Source: Rhodospirillaceae bacterium
GTDB taxonomy: Bacteria; Pseudomonadota; Alphaproteobacteria; DSM-16000; Inquilinaceae
DNA: 64,000 nt
Direction: 5' to 3'
NCBI GenBank assembly: GCA_020638575.1
Contig: JACKIH010000003.1
Location: 1,903,501-1,967,500, forward strand
Numbering within the stretch: the stretch's first letter is position 1; each line of letters starts with the position of its first letter. The translations under genes were made by a program, and so were the position numbers. Below, piece by piece: positions 1 through 9,409 of the stretch. The notes beneath the pieces were generated by a model that saw only the letters and a program-made list of their open reading frames with translations, did no database searches and was not told the DNA's origin.

Positions 1-232
1 TGGAGGGAATGTCGGGCGGCGCAACGAAGGGCGGCGAGACCGCGGCCACCTGGACGTTGAAGCCGGTATGGGCCGACACGGGCACCAGGCTGGCACCCAG
101 CACGCACAGCAGCGTCCCCGCCCGCCGGCCCCAGCGCACGACTCCCCGGCTACCGCCGGCCGGGACGGCCGCGCCGGTGTCGTCCGGTGTGCCTTGGGAT
201 CCGCCGGCTTGCGCCGTGCGTCGCCGTGCCAT
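1..232 (-). CDS. partial secreted or membrane-anchored protein, N-terminus only
   Basis: The frame opens at an ATG (positions 232-230) preceded by GGAGGAG and stays open to the window edge for 77 codons. The first 35 or so residues are polar and low-complexity. They are followed by an arginine pair and a hydrophobic stretch (AGTLLCVLGASLVPVSA) that looks like a signal peptide or anchor. The mature part seen is too short to assign a family. GC and codon use match the neighbours. A perfect inverted repeat lies between this gene and etfB. Confidence 0.55.
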   Translation of the reverse strand, partial: MARRRTAQAGGSQGTPDDTGAAVPAGGSRGVVRWGRRAGTLLCVLGASLVPVSAHTGFNVQVAAVSPPFVAPPDIPS

Positions 233-254
233 GCTCCTCCTCCGCCAACCCCCC

Positions 255-285
255 GACACCGTACCGGTTAAGAGAATACGGTGTC
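255..285. terminator. 9-bp perfect inverted repeat between etfB and the next gene
   Basis: GACACCGTA (255-263) is mirrored by TACGGTGTC (277-285) across a 13-base AT-richer spacer. It lies just downstream of etfB and just upstream of the next minus-strand gene. It could end the etfB transcript, although no T-run follows, or it could be an operator for the downstream gene. Confidence 0.4.
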
Positions 286-355
286 AGGTTGGCATGTCCA
301 TAGGATTAAGCCGGCTCAAGCAAAGCCATTGCGCCGCACCTACCAACACACAAGG

Positions 356-1105
356 TTAAATCACCTTGGCTTCGCTGCGCAATTTCTCCACCAATTCCGC
401 GGCCGAGCCGACCTTTACGCCGGCCGCGCGATCGGCCGGAGGCGTCACTTTGAGGGTCTTGAAGCGGGGCGCGACATCGACGCCGAGGTCGGCGGGAGCG
501 ATGGTTTCCAGCGGCTTCTTCTTCGCCTTCATGATGTTGGGCAGGGTGGCGTAGCGCGGCTCGTTGAGGCGCAGGTCGACGGTGACAACCGCCGGCAGGT
601 TGAGGTCCAGGTGCTCCAGCCCGCCGTCGACCTCCCGTGTCGCCTTCAGGGTCTCGCCCGCAAGCTCCAGCTTGGAGCAGAAGGTCGCCTGGGCCCAGCC
701 CAACAGCGCGGACAGCATCTGGCCGGTCTGGTTGTTGTCGCCGTCGATCGCCTGCTTGCCCATCAGCACCAGGTTGGTGCCTTCCTTCTCCACCACCGCC
801 TTCAGCAGCTTGGCCACCGCCAACGGCTGCAAGTCGTCGTCGGACTGGATGAGGATGCCGCGGTCGGCCCCCATGGCCAGCCCGGTGCGGATCACGTCCT
901 GGCTCTTGGCGGGACCGGCGGACACCAGGATGACCTCTGCGGCCTGGCCGGCTTCCTTCAGGCGGATGGCCGCTTCCACCGCGATCTCGCAGAACGGGTT
1001 CATGGACATCTTCACATTGTCCAGCACGACCCCGCTGTGATCGGGTTTCACCCGCGCCGGCACATATGCATCCAGCACCCGCTTTACCGGAACCAGGATC
1101 TTCAT
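356..1105 (-). CDS. etfB: electron transfer flavoprotein beta subunit
   Basis: The 249-residue product starts [12 protein letters not shown] and carries the ETF-beta signature near its C-terminal third: [13 protein letters not shown] followed by NIMKAKKK (Met192, Lys193, Lys195-197). With EtfA it would form the FAD/AMP heterodimer that takes electrons from acyl-CoA and related dehydrogenases and passes them to ETF-ubiquinone oxidoreductase. The upstream in-frame extension to 1159 is unlikely, because family members begin at MKILV. The usual partner etfA is not directly downstream, where only a short unknown gene begins. The lysine-rich recognition loop is the substrate site of ETF-beta lysine methyltransferase, and a candidate for that enzyme is at 8666-9409. 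Confidence 0.95.
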   Translation of the reverse strand: MKILVPVKRVLDAYVPARVKPDHSGVVLDNVKMSMNPFCEIAVEAAIRLKEAGQAAEVILVSAGPAKSQDVIRTGLAMGADRGILIQSDDDLQPLAVAKLLKAVVEKEGTNLVLMGKQAIDGDNNQTGQMLSALLGWAQATFCSKLELAGETLKATREVDGGLEHLDLNLPAVVTVDLRLNEPRYATLPNIMKAKKKPLETIAPADLGVDVAPRFKTLKVTPPADRAAGVKVGSAAELVEKLRSEAKVI

Positions 1106-1270
1106 CGGTCTCACCTCTCGGACATTCGTCTTCTCCGGCCGCCGGCCGGACGCCGCCACCGTTCAATTGGGGAGACGCTTAGCCCCCGGCGGCGCGAAGG
1201 ACAAGGGGTGGGTGGCAGGTCTGCCCCGCACACGCCTTGCGAACCGCCGCACCCGGCACCCGAACGCGCA

Positions 1271-1321
1271 CCCGTACGTGCCGATGCCGTCGCCCGGCCG
1301 AGCGTACGCTCCACGTACGGG
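1271..1321. other. 10-bp inverted repeat with a 31-base loop, 3' of a secreted-protein gene
   Basis: CCCGTACGTG (1271-1280) pairs with CACGTACGGG (1312-1321). It ends 2 bases past the stop of the minus-strand gene at 1324, so on that transcript it forms a hairpin immediately after the stop codon. There is no T-run, so termination is only inferred. Confidence 0.35.
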
Positions 1322-1323
1322 CG

Positions 1324-2448
1324 TCAGTCGGCCGGCGCCTCGTCCGTTGCCGGGCGGGCCAGCGACAGCACCACCGTCTGCACCGCCTCCGTCGCCGCGA
1401 TGGCATCGTCGGCCAGCGGCAACGGCACCTGGTGGAAGAAGACGGAGTAGTTGAAATCGTCGAGCGCGATGAAGAAGGCGAGGAAATTCACCTCGTCCTC
1501 CGACTCCCCGCAGACCAGCGTGGCGGTGGCGAAGCCGTAGCTTTCGCCGAGCAGTTCGACCGGCCCGATTTCCGGCTCGAACCGGCCGGGGCAGAAGCTC
1601 TGCATGATGTCCATATAGGTGCGGGCAAAGGCCGAGACTTCGACGCCGCTGCGGCGCGGCGACTGGTGCAGGCCGCCGATCATCGGCCCGGACCGCCACA
1701 CGAAGCGGAGCTGCATGTCGTTGTCCGGCACCCGTTCCGGCGCCAGGAACTGCAGGTCGGGGATGCCGGCGGCTTCCAGGATGTTGGCCAGCGCCTCCAT
1801 GGACATGGCCGGCACTTCGCGCGGCTGCGCGGGCTCCACCAGCTCCGGGTTCTCGCCGATCAGCCGCGATGCCGTCTCCACACAGTCGCGCAGCTCGCGC
1901 AGGCTGGCGGCGGTCCCGGTGAGCGGGATCTGGAAGCTGGCCGGCGGGATGTCGACCGACAGCGTGTTGCCGCGGCGCATGGCTTCGATCATCTCGTCGT
2001 CGGGGCCGAGAGGGACGACGAACACATTGGCGTTGGGCGCCAGGCCGCCGCGCTGGCGCACGACCGTCCCGTCCACCGACAGGCGGGCTGCCCCCTCTTC
2101 CTGCGGCTCCAAGGTCCAGTTGGGGTTGCCGAAGGCGATGTTGGTGGCGAGTTCGGAGTTCATCGAGACGATCATGGTGATGTCGTCGTCGAACTCCCGG
2201 CTCACCGCGCAATGGCTGAACTCGCGGGTGTCCTCGCGGCCGAAGGCCCCGCCCGTCCAGCCCTGCACGTCGATGGCCAGCGCTTCGATTCCCTCCGCCG
2301 GCTGGTCCTGGGCCGCAGCGGGCAGGGCCAGCCCCCCCGCCATCAGACCCGAGGCCAGCAGCACCGCCACAGCACGGCCGGCGCGCCGGGCCAGGGAGAT
2401 CCCCACGGACGCACAGGTTCGGTCGATCATCGTCACACGCATCCCCAT
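1324..2448 (-). CDS. secreted protein of unknown function
   Basis: The 374-residue product has a typical Sec signal peptide: a basic start, the hydrophobic stretch VAVLLASGLMAGGLALP, and an AAAQD cleavage site near residue 48. The mature part is acidic and shows no repeats or membrane segments. A HC pair occurs near residue 75. I do not recognise a catalytic motif or family. It stands alone between etfB and elbB. Three ATG codons (residues 1, 3 and 7) could start it; all leave the signal peptide intact. Confidence 0.7.
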   Translation of the reverse strand: MGMRVTMIDRTCASVGISLARRAGRAVAVLLASGLMAGGLALPAAAQDQPAEGIEALAIDVQGWTGGAFGREDTREFSHCAVSREFDDDITMIVSMNSELATNIAFGNPNWTLEPQEEGAARLSVDGTVVRQRGGLAPNANVFVVPLGPDDEMIEAMRRGNTLSVDIPPASFQIPLTGTAASLRELRDCVETASRLIGENPELVEPAQPREVPAMSMEALANILEAAGIPDLQFLAPERVPDNDMQLRFVWRSGPMIGGLHQSPRRSGVEVSAFARTYMDIMQSFCPGRFEPEIGPVELLGESYGFATATLVCGESEDEVNFLAFFIALDDFNYSVFFHQVPLPLADDAIAATEAVQTVVLSLARPATDEAPAD

Positions 2449-2609
2449 CGCAACGCCGGCACGGCCCCGGCCTTAAATACCGCGGGCAAGACCGCGGGAA
2501 GAGCCGGGGCTTCGCGGCGGCGCGCGCAGGGTCGTGCCTCGGCCCAGCCCCTGTCAACCGTCCGCTTCAGGGGCGCGGCGATGCCGCAAAGCGCCGGTGG
2601 TGATGGACG

Positions 2610-3347
2610 CTATTGCCGGCCCAGCGCGGAGACCAGCGCTGCCGCCGCGATGTCGTTGGCGTCCTGTTCGGCGTCCTGCCTGGGCGTCTTGCCGGCCATC
2701 TCCAACACCGCCGCCACCACGTTGTCGGCGCCCAAGGCGATCTGGCTGACGGTGGCCTCCAGCATGTAGCAGGGGGTGGTGGCCAAGCGCGCCTCGCGGT
2801 CCACCACAACTCCGCCATGGGTGGTTTCCATGTGGTCGCCGCCCATGGCTTCGATGGCGTCGGCGGTGCCCGGATCGCTGCCGATGGTCACCGACACGTT
2901 GCCCAGCACCTTCACCATGAGGGCGGGCGAGATGCACAAGGCGCCGATGGGCTTGCCGGCCGCCTTGGTGGCGCGGATCGCCTTCTCCGTGGACGGCTCC
3001 ACCGTGCAGTTGGGGCCGTCGAAGGCGAAGCTGCACAGGTTCTTGGCCGCCCCGAAGCCGCCGGGGAACATGATGGCATCGAACTCCGCGGGATCGTAGT
3101 CGGCCAGCGGCAGGATGGCGCCGCGGGCGATGCGGGCCGATTCCACCATCACGTTGCGGGTTTCGTCCATCTCTGCGCCGGTGATGTGGTTGACCACGTG
3201 GCGCTGCGGCACGTCGGGTGCGAAGCACTGGTAGGCGACGCCGCGGCGGTCGAGCGCCAGCAGCGTCAGCACCGATTCGTGGATCTCCGCACCGTCGAAG
3301 ACGCCGCAGCCCGACAGCACGACGGCGACGCGAGGGGGTGTGGCCAT
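2610..3347 (-). CDS. elbB: ElbB/ES1-family glyoxalase-like protein (DJ-1/PfpI superfamily)
   Basis: The 245-residue product starts MATPPRVAVVLSGCGVFDG and matches ElbB through its length: an EIHE motif near residue 20, the FPGGFGAAKNL loop, and a nucleophile elbow with cysteine (GALCISPA). E. coli ElbB is an amidotransferase-like fold protein with weak glyoxalase activity whose role is linked loosely to isoprenoid synthesis. The C-terminus is about 25 residues longer than in E. coli and alanine-rich. The start at 3347 follows GAGGATGAAACC, a good ribosome site. The longer frame up to 3716 is only open reading. Confidence 0.9.
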   Translation of the reverse strand: MATPPRVAVVLSGCGVFDGAEIHESVLTLLALDRRGVAYQCFAPDVPQRHVVNHITGAEMDETRNVMVESARIARGAILPLADYDPAEFDAIMFPGGFGAAKNLCSFAFDGPNCTVEPSTEKAIRATKAAGKPIGALCISPALMVKVLGNVSVTIGSDPGTADAIEAMGGDHMETTHGGVVVDREARLATTPCYMLEATVSQIALGADNVVAAVLEMAGKTPRQDAEQDANDIAAAALVSALGRQ

Positions 3348-3460
3348 GGTTTCATCCTCCCGTGGATTGGTCGGCAGAGTTGCTGTTGGGCCTGAGTCTA
3401 CACGATGGACGCAGGAGGATTCGAGGGGGACGTCCTGGGCGCCGCACGCCAACCGATGGC

Positions 3461-4168
3461 TCAGGAGATGTTCAAGATGTCGGCGCCAGAGAGCCTCACC
3501 TCCAGGGCCCCATGCTCCATGAGCCGGTAGAGCACCAGGCGGAACAGCGCCCGACCGTTGGCGAACTGGCGGCGGCTGAGCGCATGGGTCCGGCCGGCCG
3601 CATCCGCCAGCACGATCTCTCGCAACGTCGCCTCCCACCTCGGCGGCGATAGGGCAACCCGCCCGTGGGAGTTCGACCGGTCCGGGTGGACAGCCGTGAT
3701 CCGCAATTCGGGCCATGCCGCCGCAAGCACGGTGCGGTCGCCGTCCCGGATGACAACCCCGCCGTCATCGGCCGACACACGGACCTGCGGCTTGCCCAGT
3801 CCTTCGTCCAGGGTGTTGTAGCGGTTGGCCAGGACGATCGAAATCACCCCCAGCAATATGAAGAACACCCCGACGACCACGGGAAGAAGATCTGGGAACT
3901 GGCTCCAGGCTTCCTGCCAATCCCAGTGATGGACATGGAGGCTGACATAGAAGCCCAGTCCCAAGCAGAGCAGCGCGAGGCCGACCAGCGGCAGCAGGAC
4001 CAACCGCCGCATGCCGGCCCGCCGCTTGGCATCGCTGAAGGACTGCGCCTGAAGGGGGCAGGTTGGCGTCGCCCCGCGGTCGCGCGACAGGCCCGGTGCT
4101 ACGGTTTCCAGCACCGCCTTGCCCTCCTGGGTGTCACCGGTGAGGACCAGCGGGCCGCCGGAGTCCAT
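3461..4168 (-). CDS. membrane protein of unknown function with two transmembrane helices
   Basis: The 235-residue product begins at an ATG placed after GGGGGAGAAGC, a strong ribosome site. A cytoplasmic N-terminal 50 residues is followed by a helix (LVLLPLVGLALLCLGLGF), a short WDWQEAW-containing loop, and a second helix (VVVGVFFILLGVISIVLA). A C-terminal soluble domain of about 120 residues follows. The soluble part has beta-rich spacing reminiscent of PH-like or DUF domains in small membrane proteins, but I cannot name the family. It ends 113 bases from the elbB start and shares its strand. Confidence 0.65.
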   Translation of the reverse strand: MDSGGPLVLTGDTQEGKAVLETVAPGLSRDRGATPTCPLQAQSFSDAKRRAGMRRLVLLPLVGLALLCLGLGFYVSLHVHHWDWQEAWSQFPDLLPVVVGVFFILLGVISIVLANRYNTLDEGLGKPQVRVSADDGGVVIRDGDRTVLAAAWPELRITAVHPDRSNSHGRVALSPPRWEATLREIVLADAAGRTHALSRRQFANGRALFRLVLYRLMEHGALEVRLSGADILNIS

Positions 4169-4465
4169 GCTTCTCCCCCGTCGCTCCGGCGCCAAAGGCC
4201 CGAACGATCCCCCAAAAACGGGAGATATATACTATCCGCTCGCGTTATGGCTGTCTTGCCCGGCGCGCGCCCACCGCCCCGGCACCAGGCGGCGGTAGGA
4301 CAGCACCGCGGCGCTGGAATCCGTACGCGATGCCCCGTGGGGACGTCCAGCGATGCTGGCCTGCCACCCCTCCACGCATCACCTTTCAAGACAGTCGATC
4401 CATGGCAGAATGCCTAAAAGTTGAGTATTCTGTGGTCGGTTGTTCACTTCGCGGAGCGTTGCGCC

Positions 4466-4999
4466 ATGGCCATGGACGTCACGGTCATCGACAGCCAGGG
4501 ATCGGCCGGCTGGATCGCGTCGGCCACGCGGATCGGCGAGATCTACATGACTGACGTGAAAAGCATGGTGCAGAACGTGCTGGCGCTGCTGCAGCAGAAC
4601 AGCACCACCATGTCGCGCCTCAACATCATCGACCACGGCAGTCCGGGTGGGTTCGAGGTTGGCTCGGACTGGGTGAGCATGGGCACCCTGCCGACCTACA
4701 CCGTCGAACTGGCAAAGCTGGCACCGATGTTCGCCCAGGGCGGGTTCGTCCACCTGCGGCATTGCCAGATCGGCCAGAACCAGAACCTGCTGCTGGCCCT
4801 GGCCCAGTTGTTCGGCGTGCCCGTCTATGCCGGGGTGGACTACCAGAATGCCCTGTTGCGCCTGAACATGGGCGGGACGCCGATCACCGGGTGGCTGACG
4901 GGCTGGACGAAGATGGTCCCCAACCCCTTCGCCGGGCTTGAGAACTATGTCCGCGCCGACCCTAACGGAACCTTCCAAACCAATGTCGGCCGGCCATAG
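4466..4999 (+). CDS. small protein with a His-Cys dyad resembling DUF4347 (caspase-like fold)
   Basis: The 177-residue protein starts at the ATG after GGAG in the context GCGGAGCGTTGCGCC. His57 lies in IIDHGSPGG and Cys100 in VHLRHCQIGQN, after a predicted strand. This spacing and the HG...C pattern are those of clan CD-type folds and of the DUF4347 domain often found in large adhesins. Here the domain stands alone, without signal peptide or repeats, and the C-terminus (GWTKMVPNPFAGLENYV) is unassigned. It is flanked by convergent and divergent minus-strand genes and has no operon partner. Function as a protease is inferred only. Confidence 0.6.
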   Translation: MAMDVTVIDSQGSAGWIASATRIGEIYMTDVKSMVQNVLALLQQNSTTMSRLNIIDHGSPGGFEVGSDWVSMGTLPTYTVELAKLAPMFAQGGFVHLRHCQIGQNQNLLLALAQLFGVPVYAGVDYQNALLRLNMGGTPITGWLTGWTKMVPNPFAGLENYVRADPNGTFQTNVGRP

Positions 5000-5011
5000 A
5001 TCGCCGCCCCC

Positions 5012-6589
5012 TCACCGTCCCGGCGCCAGGCGGCGGTAGCTGAGCGCCTCGGCGATGTGGGCGCGGGTTACGCCGCTCGCGCCTGCCAGATCGGCGATGG
5101 TGCGGGCGCAGCGCAGCACCCGGTGGTAGCCCCGCGCACTGAGGCGCAGGCGGGCGGTGGCTTCCGTCATCAGCGCCAGCCCGGCGGCATCGGGTGCCGC
5201 GATCTTGTCCAGCAGCTCGCCATCGGCTTCGGCATTACAGGTGGGCTTCTGCTCGCCATCGATCCCGGCAAAGCGTGCCGCCTGCACCCGCCGCGCCGCC
5301 GCCACGCGGGCCGCCACCGCAGCGGACGGCTCGCCGGAGGGTGCGCGCGCCAGATCCAGCGGGTTCACCGCCGCCACCTCCACATGCAGGTCGATGCGGT
5401 CGAGCAGCGGGCCGGAAAGCCGCGCCTGGTAGTCCAGCGCACAGCGCGGCGCCCGCCCGCAGCCCAGCGCCGGATCGTCCAGATGGCCGCAGCGGCACGG
5501 GTTCATGGCCGCCACAAGCTGCACGCGGGCGGGATAGGTCACGTGGTGATTGGCCCGCGCCACGCTCACCCGGCCGCTTTCCAGCGGCTGGCGCAGGCTT
5601 TCCAGGGCGGCCCGGCTGAATTCCGGCAACTCGTCGAGGAACAGCACGCCGCGATGGGCGAGCGACACCTCCCCCGGCCGCGCCCGCAATCCACCGCCCA
5701 CCAGGGCCGGCAGCGAGGCGGAATGGTGGGGATCGCGGAAGGGCCGGCGGCGCAGCAACCGCCCGTCCGGCAGCAGCCCCGCCACCGAATGCACCATGGA
5801 AACCTCCAGGGCCTCCGCCGCACCCAAGGGCGGCAGCAGCCCCGGCAACCTGGCCGCCAGCATCGACTTGCCGGCCCCCGGCGGGCCGATCATCAGGAGG
5901 TTGTGGCCGCCGGCCGCCGCCACCTCCAGAGCCCGTTTGGCAGTTTCCTGGCCCTTGATGTCGGCGAGGTCGAGCGCCGCCAGCGCATCCTCGGCCACCC
6001 GCGGTTCCGGGGCCGCCATCACCTGGGTGCCGCGCATGTGATTGACCAGGCCGATCAGGTCGCCCGGCGCCAGTACGGGGATGCGGCCCTCGCGGTCGGC
6101 CGCCCAGGCGGCTTCCGGCCCGCAGGCGGCAGGACAGATGATGCCCTTGTCGCGCGCCGCGGCGCCGATGGCGGCGGGCAGCACGCCGGCAACGCGGGAG
6201 ATGGCGCCATCGAGCGACAGCTCGCCCAGCACCACGAATTCCTCCACCGCATCGGCCGGCAGGATTTCCAAGGCCACCAAGAGGCCGACGGCGATGGGCA
6301 GGTCGAAATGGCTGCCTTCCTTCAGCACGTCGGCCGGCGCCAGGTTGACGGTGATGCGCTTGGGCGGCAGGGCGAGGCCCAGCGCGTGCAGGGCCGAGCG
6401 CACGCGTTCGCGGCTCTCCCCCACCGCCTTGTCGGGCAGGCCGACCACGGTGAAGGAGGGCAACCCGTTGGTGATCTGAACCTGCACGTCGATCGGCCGC
6501 ACGTCGATGCCGTGGAAGGCCACGGTCTCCACATGGGCGACGGGGTTGGGGCCGGTCGCAGCGCCTATCAGGGGGGCATCAGCGGGCAT
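5012..6589 (-). CDS. comM: YifB/ComM-family Mg-chelatase-like AAA+ ATPase
   Basis: The 525-residue product has the full ComM layout: an N-terminal ChlI-like domain (AFHGIDVRPIDVQVQI, GLPDKAVGESRERV), a Walker A GPPGAGKS near the middle, a Walker B FLDELPEF, and the AAMNPCRCG arginine/zinc-like region. A C-terminal helical domain ends in SYRRL. ComM is a hexameric helicase that helps branch migration during natural transformation and recombination. The ATG at 6589 is used; a TTG at 6628 would add 13 residues. Neither has a clear ribosome site, and most homologues start close to VAHVETVAF. Confidence 0.93.
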   Translation of the reverse strand: MPADAPLIGAATGPNPVAHVETVAFHGIDVRPIDVQVQITNGLPSFTVVGLPDKAVGESRERVRSALHALGLALPPKRITVNLAPADVLKEGSHFDLPIAVGLLVALEILPADAVEEFVVLGELSLDGAISRVAGVLPAAIGAAARDKGIICPAACGPEAAWAADREGRIPVLAPGDLIGLVNHMRGTQVMAAPEPRVAEDALAALDLADIKGQETAKRALEVAAAGGHNLLMIGPPGAGKSMLAARLPGLLPPLGAAEALEVSMVHSVAGLLPDGRLLRRRPFRDPHHSASLPALVGGGLRARPGEVSLAHRGVLFLDELPEFSRAALESLRQPLESGRVSVARANHHVTYPARVQLVAAMNPCRCGHLDDPALGCGRAPRCALDYQARLSGPLLDRIDLHVEVAAVNPLDLARAPSGEPSAAVAARVAAARRVQAARFAGIDGEQKPTCNAEADGELLDKIAAPDAAGLALMTEATARLRLSARGYHRVLRCARTIADLAGASGVTRAHIAEALSYRRLAPGR

Positions 6590-6703
6590 GGTGCACGCGA
6601 CCGTATGCGCCCCGGTTGCGACCGGCAATGCCCGAACGCACGCAAGCCCCTTGCGGAAATGCGAAGAAACCGGCGGGCGCTGCCCCTTGCCGGCGCAGTG
6701 CGC

Positions 6704-7651
6704 CTACACGTGGCCCAAGCGGGCTTCGATGGCGTCCCAGATTACCTGTTCGATGCGCACACCATCCAGCCGGTTGATCTCGTGGATACCGGTCGGCGAG
6801 GTGACGTTGATTTCCGTCAGGTAGTCGCCGATCACGTCGATGCCGACGAAGATCAGTCCGCGCGCCTTCAGCTCCGGCCCGATGGCGGCACAGATCTCCA
6901 GCTCGCGATCGGTGAGCGAGGTCGCCTGCGGCCGCCCGCCGGCATGGAAGTTGGCGCGCACTTCGCCCTCCGCGGCGAGGCGGGAAACACCGCCCACCGG
7001 CTGGCCGTCCACCAGGATGATGCGCTTGTCGCCGTCGCGGATTTCCGGAACGTAGCGCTGCACCATCACCGGCTCGCGCGAGCGCTCCTGGAAGAACTCC
7101 AGCAGCGAGCCGAGGTTCTGGTCGTCGGGGCGCAGGCGGAACACGCCGGCCCCGCCGTTGCCGTAGAGCGGCTTGATGATGATGTCGCCGTATTCGCGGC
7201 GGAAGCGGTCGATCTCGTCGCGCAGCGCAGTGATCAGGGTCGGCGGCATGAACTGGCGGAAGGCCAGCGTGTAGAGCTTTTCCGGCGCGTTGCGTACCGA
7301 GGTGGGGTCGTTCACCACCAGGGTCTGGGGGTGGATCAGGTCCAGGAGGTGGGTGGTGGTGATGTAGGCCATGTCGAAGGGCGGGTCCTGCCTGAGCAGC
7401 ACCACGTCCACCGTCGCCAGGTCCAGCAGCATGGCGTCGCCCAGCGAGGCGTGGTCGCCCCACTGGTTGCGCACGACGAGCGGGCGGGCATGGGCCAGCA
7501 CCTTGCCGTCGCGGTACACCAGGTCGGTCGGCAGGTAGTGGAACAGGCCGTGGCCGCGGGCCTGGGCTTCCAGCGCCATGGCGAAGGTGCTGTCGGCATC
7601 GATCTTGATGGTCTCGACGGGGTCCATCTGGATGGCGACGGACAGGCTCAT
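6704..7651 (-). CDS. gshB: glutathione synthetase
   Basis: The 315-residue protein is the standard length for prokaryotic GshB and starts [16 protein letters not shown]. Landmarks are [20 protein letters not shown], the ATP-grasp segment [34 protein letters not shown], and the metal-binding end [15 protein letters not shown]. It joins gamma-glutamylcysteine to glycine using ATP. It lies upstream of comM on the same strand, separated by about 115 bases; this pairing is common in alphaproteobacteria. Confidence 0.97.
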   Translation of the reverse strand: MSLSVAIQMDPVETIKIDADSTFAMALEAQARGHGLFHYLPTDLVYRDGKVLAHARPLVVRNQWGDHASLGDAMLLDLATVDVVLLRQDPPFDMAYITTTHLLDLIHPQTLVVNDPTSVRNAPEKLYTLAFRQFMPPTLITALRDEIDRFRREYGDIIIKPLYGNGGAGVFRLRPDDQNLGSLLEFFQERSREPVMVQRYVPEIRDGDKRIILVDGQPVGGVSRLAAEGEVRANFHAGGRPQATSLTDRELEICAAIGPELKARGLIFVGIDVIGDYLTEINVTSPTGIHEINRLDGVRIEQVIWDAIEARLGHV

Positions 7652-7761
7652 GGCGAACGCCCCTCAGTGAACGGTACGGCGGTGGGGCGGCGCAGCCGGC
7701 ACGGCCCTCCGCCGATAATCTGAATTGGTCTGGGTGAGTATCTATCCCCGACGGCGGGCGA

Positions 7762-8601
7762 TTACGAGCCGCGCTGCTTCAGGCGCTGCAACAGCATGGC
7801 GGCCTCGCGCATCAGGCCGTCGTCGTCGCTGAGGTCGAGATAGCGCTCCAGGGCGGCGATGGCATCGGCGTCGCGGTTGAGCCGGGCATTCACCAGCCCG
7901 GCTTCGCGCCACAGGTCGCCGGCCGCCGGCGCCATGGCGAGCATGCGCTCCAGGCTGTCGGCCGCCGCGTCCAGGTCGCCGCGGCGCAGGGCCCGCACCT
8001 TGATGTTGTTCTCCAGGCGCAGCAGCACGTCCTGGTCGCTCACCGGGGCGTAGTGGCGGGGCGCCAGCTCTTCGCCCGAACCGATGGCGGCCTTCAGCAG
8101 GCCGCGCAGCTCGGCCGCCGAGCGCAGGCTGCCGCCGTGGAAGGGATCGAGGATCACGCGGCTGCCGGCATGCTCCAGGCGCACCAGGAAATGGCCGGGG
8201 AAGTTGAGCCCGCACAGCTCCCACCCGGCCGCCCGGCCCACGTGTATGTAAAGGACGGAGAGTGCGACCGGCAGGCCGCGGCGCCGGTCGATCACGCGAA
8301 TCAGGTCGGCGTTCTGCAGGTCGTCGTAGTCCTCCACCGCCCCGCGGTAGCCGTAGCGCACCGCCAGAACCTGGCGCAAGTTGGCCGCCGCCTCCGTGGC
8401 ATCGGCCGCCGCTGGGTAGGCGCGCACATCCTCCACCAGGCGGCGCAGATGGCTGTCGTGCCAGTCCGCCTCGGCCGTCCCGGTGCGGACGCGTGACAGG
8501 GCGAGCGCCCCCTCGATCAAGGAGGTGGTCGCGTCGGCGACGCCGCCGAGGCGTGCCCATGCCGGGGGCGACATCGATGGAGTGCCGTCGGTCTCCGCCA
8601 T
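7762..8601 (-). CDS. SirB1-family protein: transglutaminase-like and TPR domains
   Basis: The 279-residue protein has the SirB1 pattern. A helical N-terminus is followed by a transglutaminase-like core (DADLIRVIDRRRGLPVALSVLY type, then NFPGHFLVRLE and ILDPFHGG). A C-terminal pair of TPR-like repeats (LERMLAMAPAAGDLWREAGLV and LERYLDLSDDDGLM) closes it. The nucleophile cysteine of true transglutaminases is not conserved as such (RRGLPVALS), as in many SirB1 proteins. The biochemical role is unknown. The start MAETDG is preferred over an upstream MVTA. Confidence 0.82.
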   Translation of the reverse strand: MAETDGTPSMSPPAWARLGGVADATTSLIEGALALSRVRTGTAEADWHDSHLRRLVEDVRAYPAAADATEAAANLRQVLAVRYGYRGAVEDYDDLQNADLIRVIDRRRGLPVALSVLYIHVGRAAGWELCGLNFPGHFLVRLEHAGSRVILDPFHGGSLRSAAELRGLLKAAIGSGEELAPRHYAPVSDQDVLLRLENNIKVRALRRGDLDAAADSLERMLAMAPAAGDLWREAGLVNARLNRDADAIAALERYLDLSDDDGLMREAAMLLQRLKQRGS

Positions 8602-8665
8602 GGCCGTCACCATACAGGCTGGCGCCCGCGGGTCCAGGGGCGGGGCGGCGGTTTTACCCCTGCCG

Positions 8666-9409
8666 TCATGACGCCAGCAGGCGCCAGACCAGCGTCGTGC
8701 GCATCGTCCGGTCTTCCAGGGCCAGCGGCGTCGGCACCTGGTAGCTGGCCAGCTCCTCCAGCCCCTGGGTGGGCGCGAAGGTGCGGCCGGGATCGCCCAG
8801 CAGCACCGTCAGCCCGGCCGCCACCAGGCCGCGCAACCAGGTGAGCACCTGGCCCGCCATGGCCGCCTCGTAGCAGACGTCGCCGGCGACCACGAGATCG
8901 ATGCCGGCGAGCACGCCGCTGCCGGCCGGCGTGCCGACGATGTCCGCCTCCAGCACCTCCACGGCGAGGCCGTTGAGGGCGGCATTGAGGCGCTGGGCGG
9001 TGGCGGCAAAGGGGTCGATGTCCACGGCGACGGCGCGCACCGCTCCGGCCTTGACCGCCGCCAGGGCTGCCAGCCCGCCGCCGGCCCCGAAATCCAGCAC
9101 GGCGCGGCCGCGCACGTCGCCCGCATGGTCGAGCAGCCAGCGCGCCACCGCTTGCCCGCCGGCCCAGGGAAAGGCCCAGAAGGGCGGCGGCAGGCCGGCG
9201 GCGTTGAGCTCGTCCTCGGTGGCCTGCCACAGGTCGGTCGCCTCCTCCGCGGTGTGGAGCCGCAGCTCCGGCACCAGGGGCGGCGGCACGGCGGCGGTCC
9301 AGGTGCGGATGAAGGCGGCGCGGCCTGCGTCCGATAGGGGACGCTCCCGATCCCCCTCTGCTAGGGTCGGTCCCTGCGCACCGTCGTCAGCACCCGAAGG
9401 CTTGGCCAT
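8666..9409 (-). CDS. class I methyltransferase resembling ETF-beta lysine methyltransferase (METTL20-like)
   Basis: The 247-residue protein holds a SAM-binding motif I (VLDFGAGGGLAALAAVKAG), an acidic motif II (AVDIDPFA), motif IV near DLVVAGDVCYE and a GDPGRTF segment. N-terminal WTAAVPPPLVPEL and PPFWAFPWAGGQAVARWL are typical of the METTL20/Nnt1-like group. In Agrobacterium a protein of this type methylates lysines of ETF-beta. The window's own etfB product retains those lysines, so it is the natural candidate substrate, though this is inferred. Ribosomal L11 methyltransferase-like activity is an alternative. Its start codon overlaps that of the divergent deacetylase gene. Confidence 0.75.
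   Translation of the reverse strand: MAKPSGADDGAQGPTLAEGDRERPLSDAGRAAFIRTWTAAVPPPLVPELRLHTAEEATDLWQATEDELNAAGLPPPFWAFPWAGGQAVARWLLDHAGDVRGRAVLDFGAGGGLAALAAVKAGAVRAVAVDIDPFAATAQRLNAALNGLAVEVLEADIVGTPAGSGVLAGIDLVVAGDVCYEAAMAGQVLTWLRGLVAAGLTVLLGDPGRTFAPTQGLEELASYQVPTPLALEDRTMRTTLVWRLLAS

Noticed and set aside
1..355. etfA expected next to etfB
   Set aside because: The downstream frame encodes an unrelated signal-peptide protein; etfA is not in this window.
281..1450. 389-codon plus-strand frame and similar long frames opposite etfB, comM, leuS and others
   Set aside because: They are open because of high-GC codon bias in the opposite frame; the minus-strand genes have clear families.
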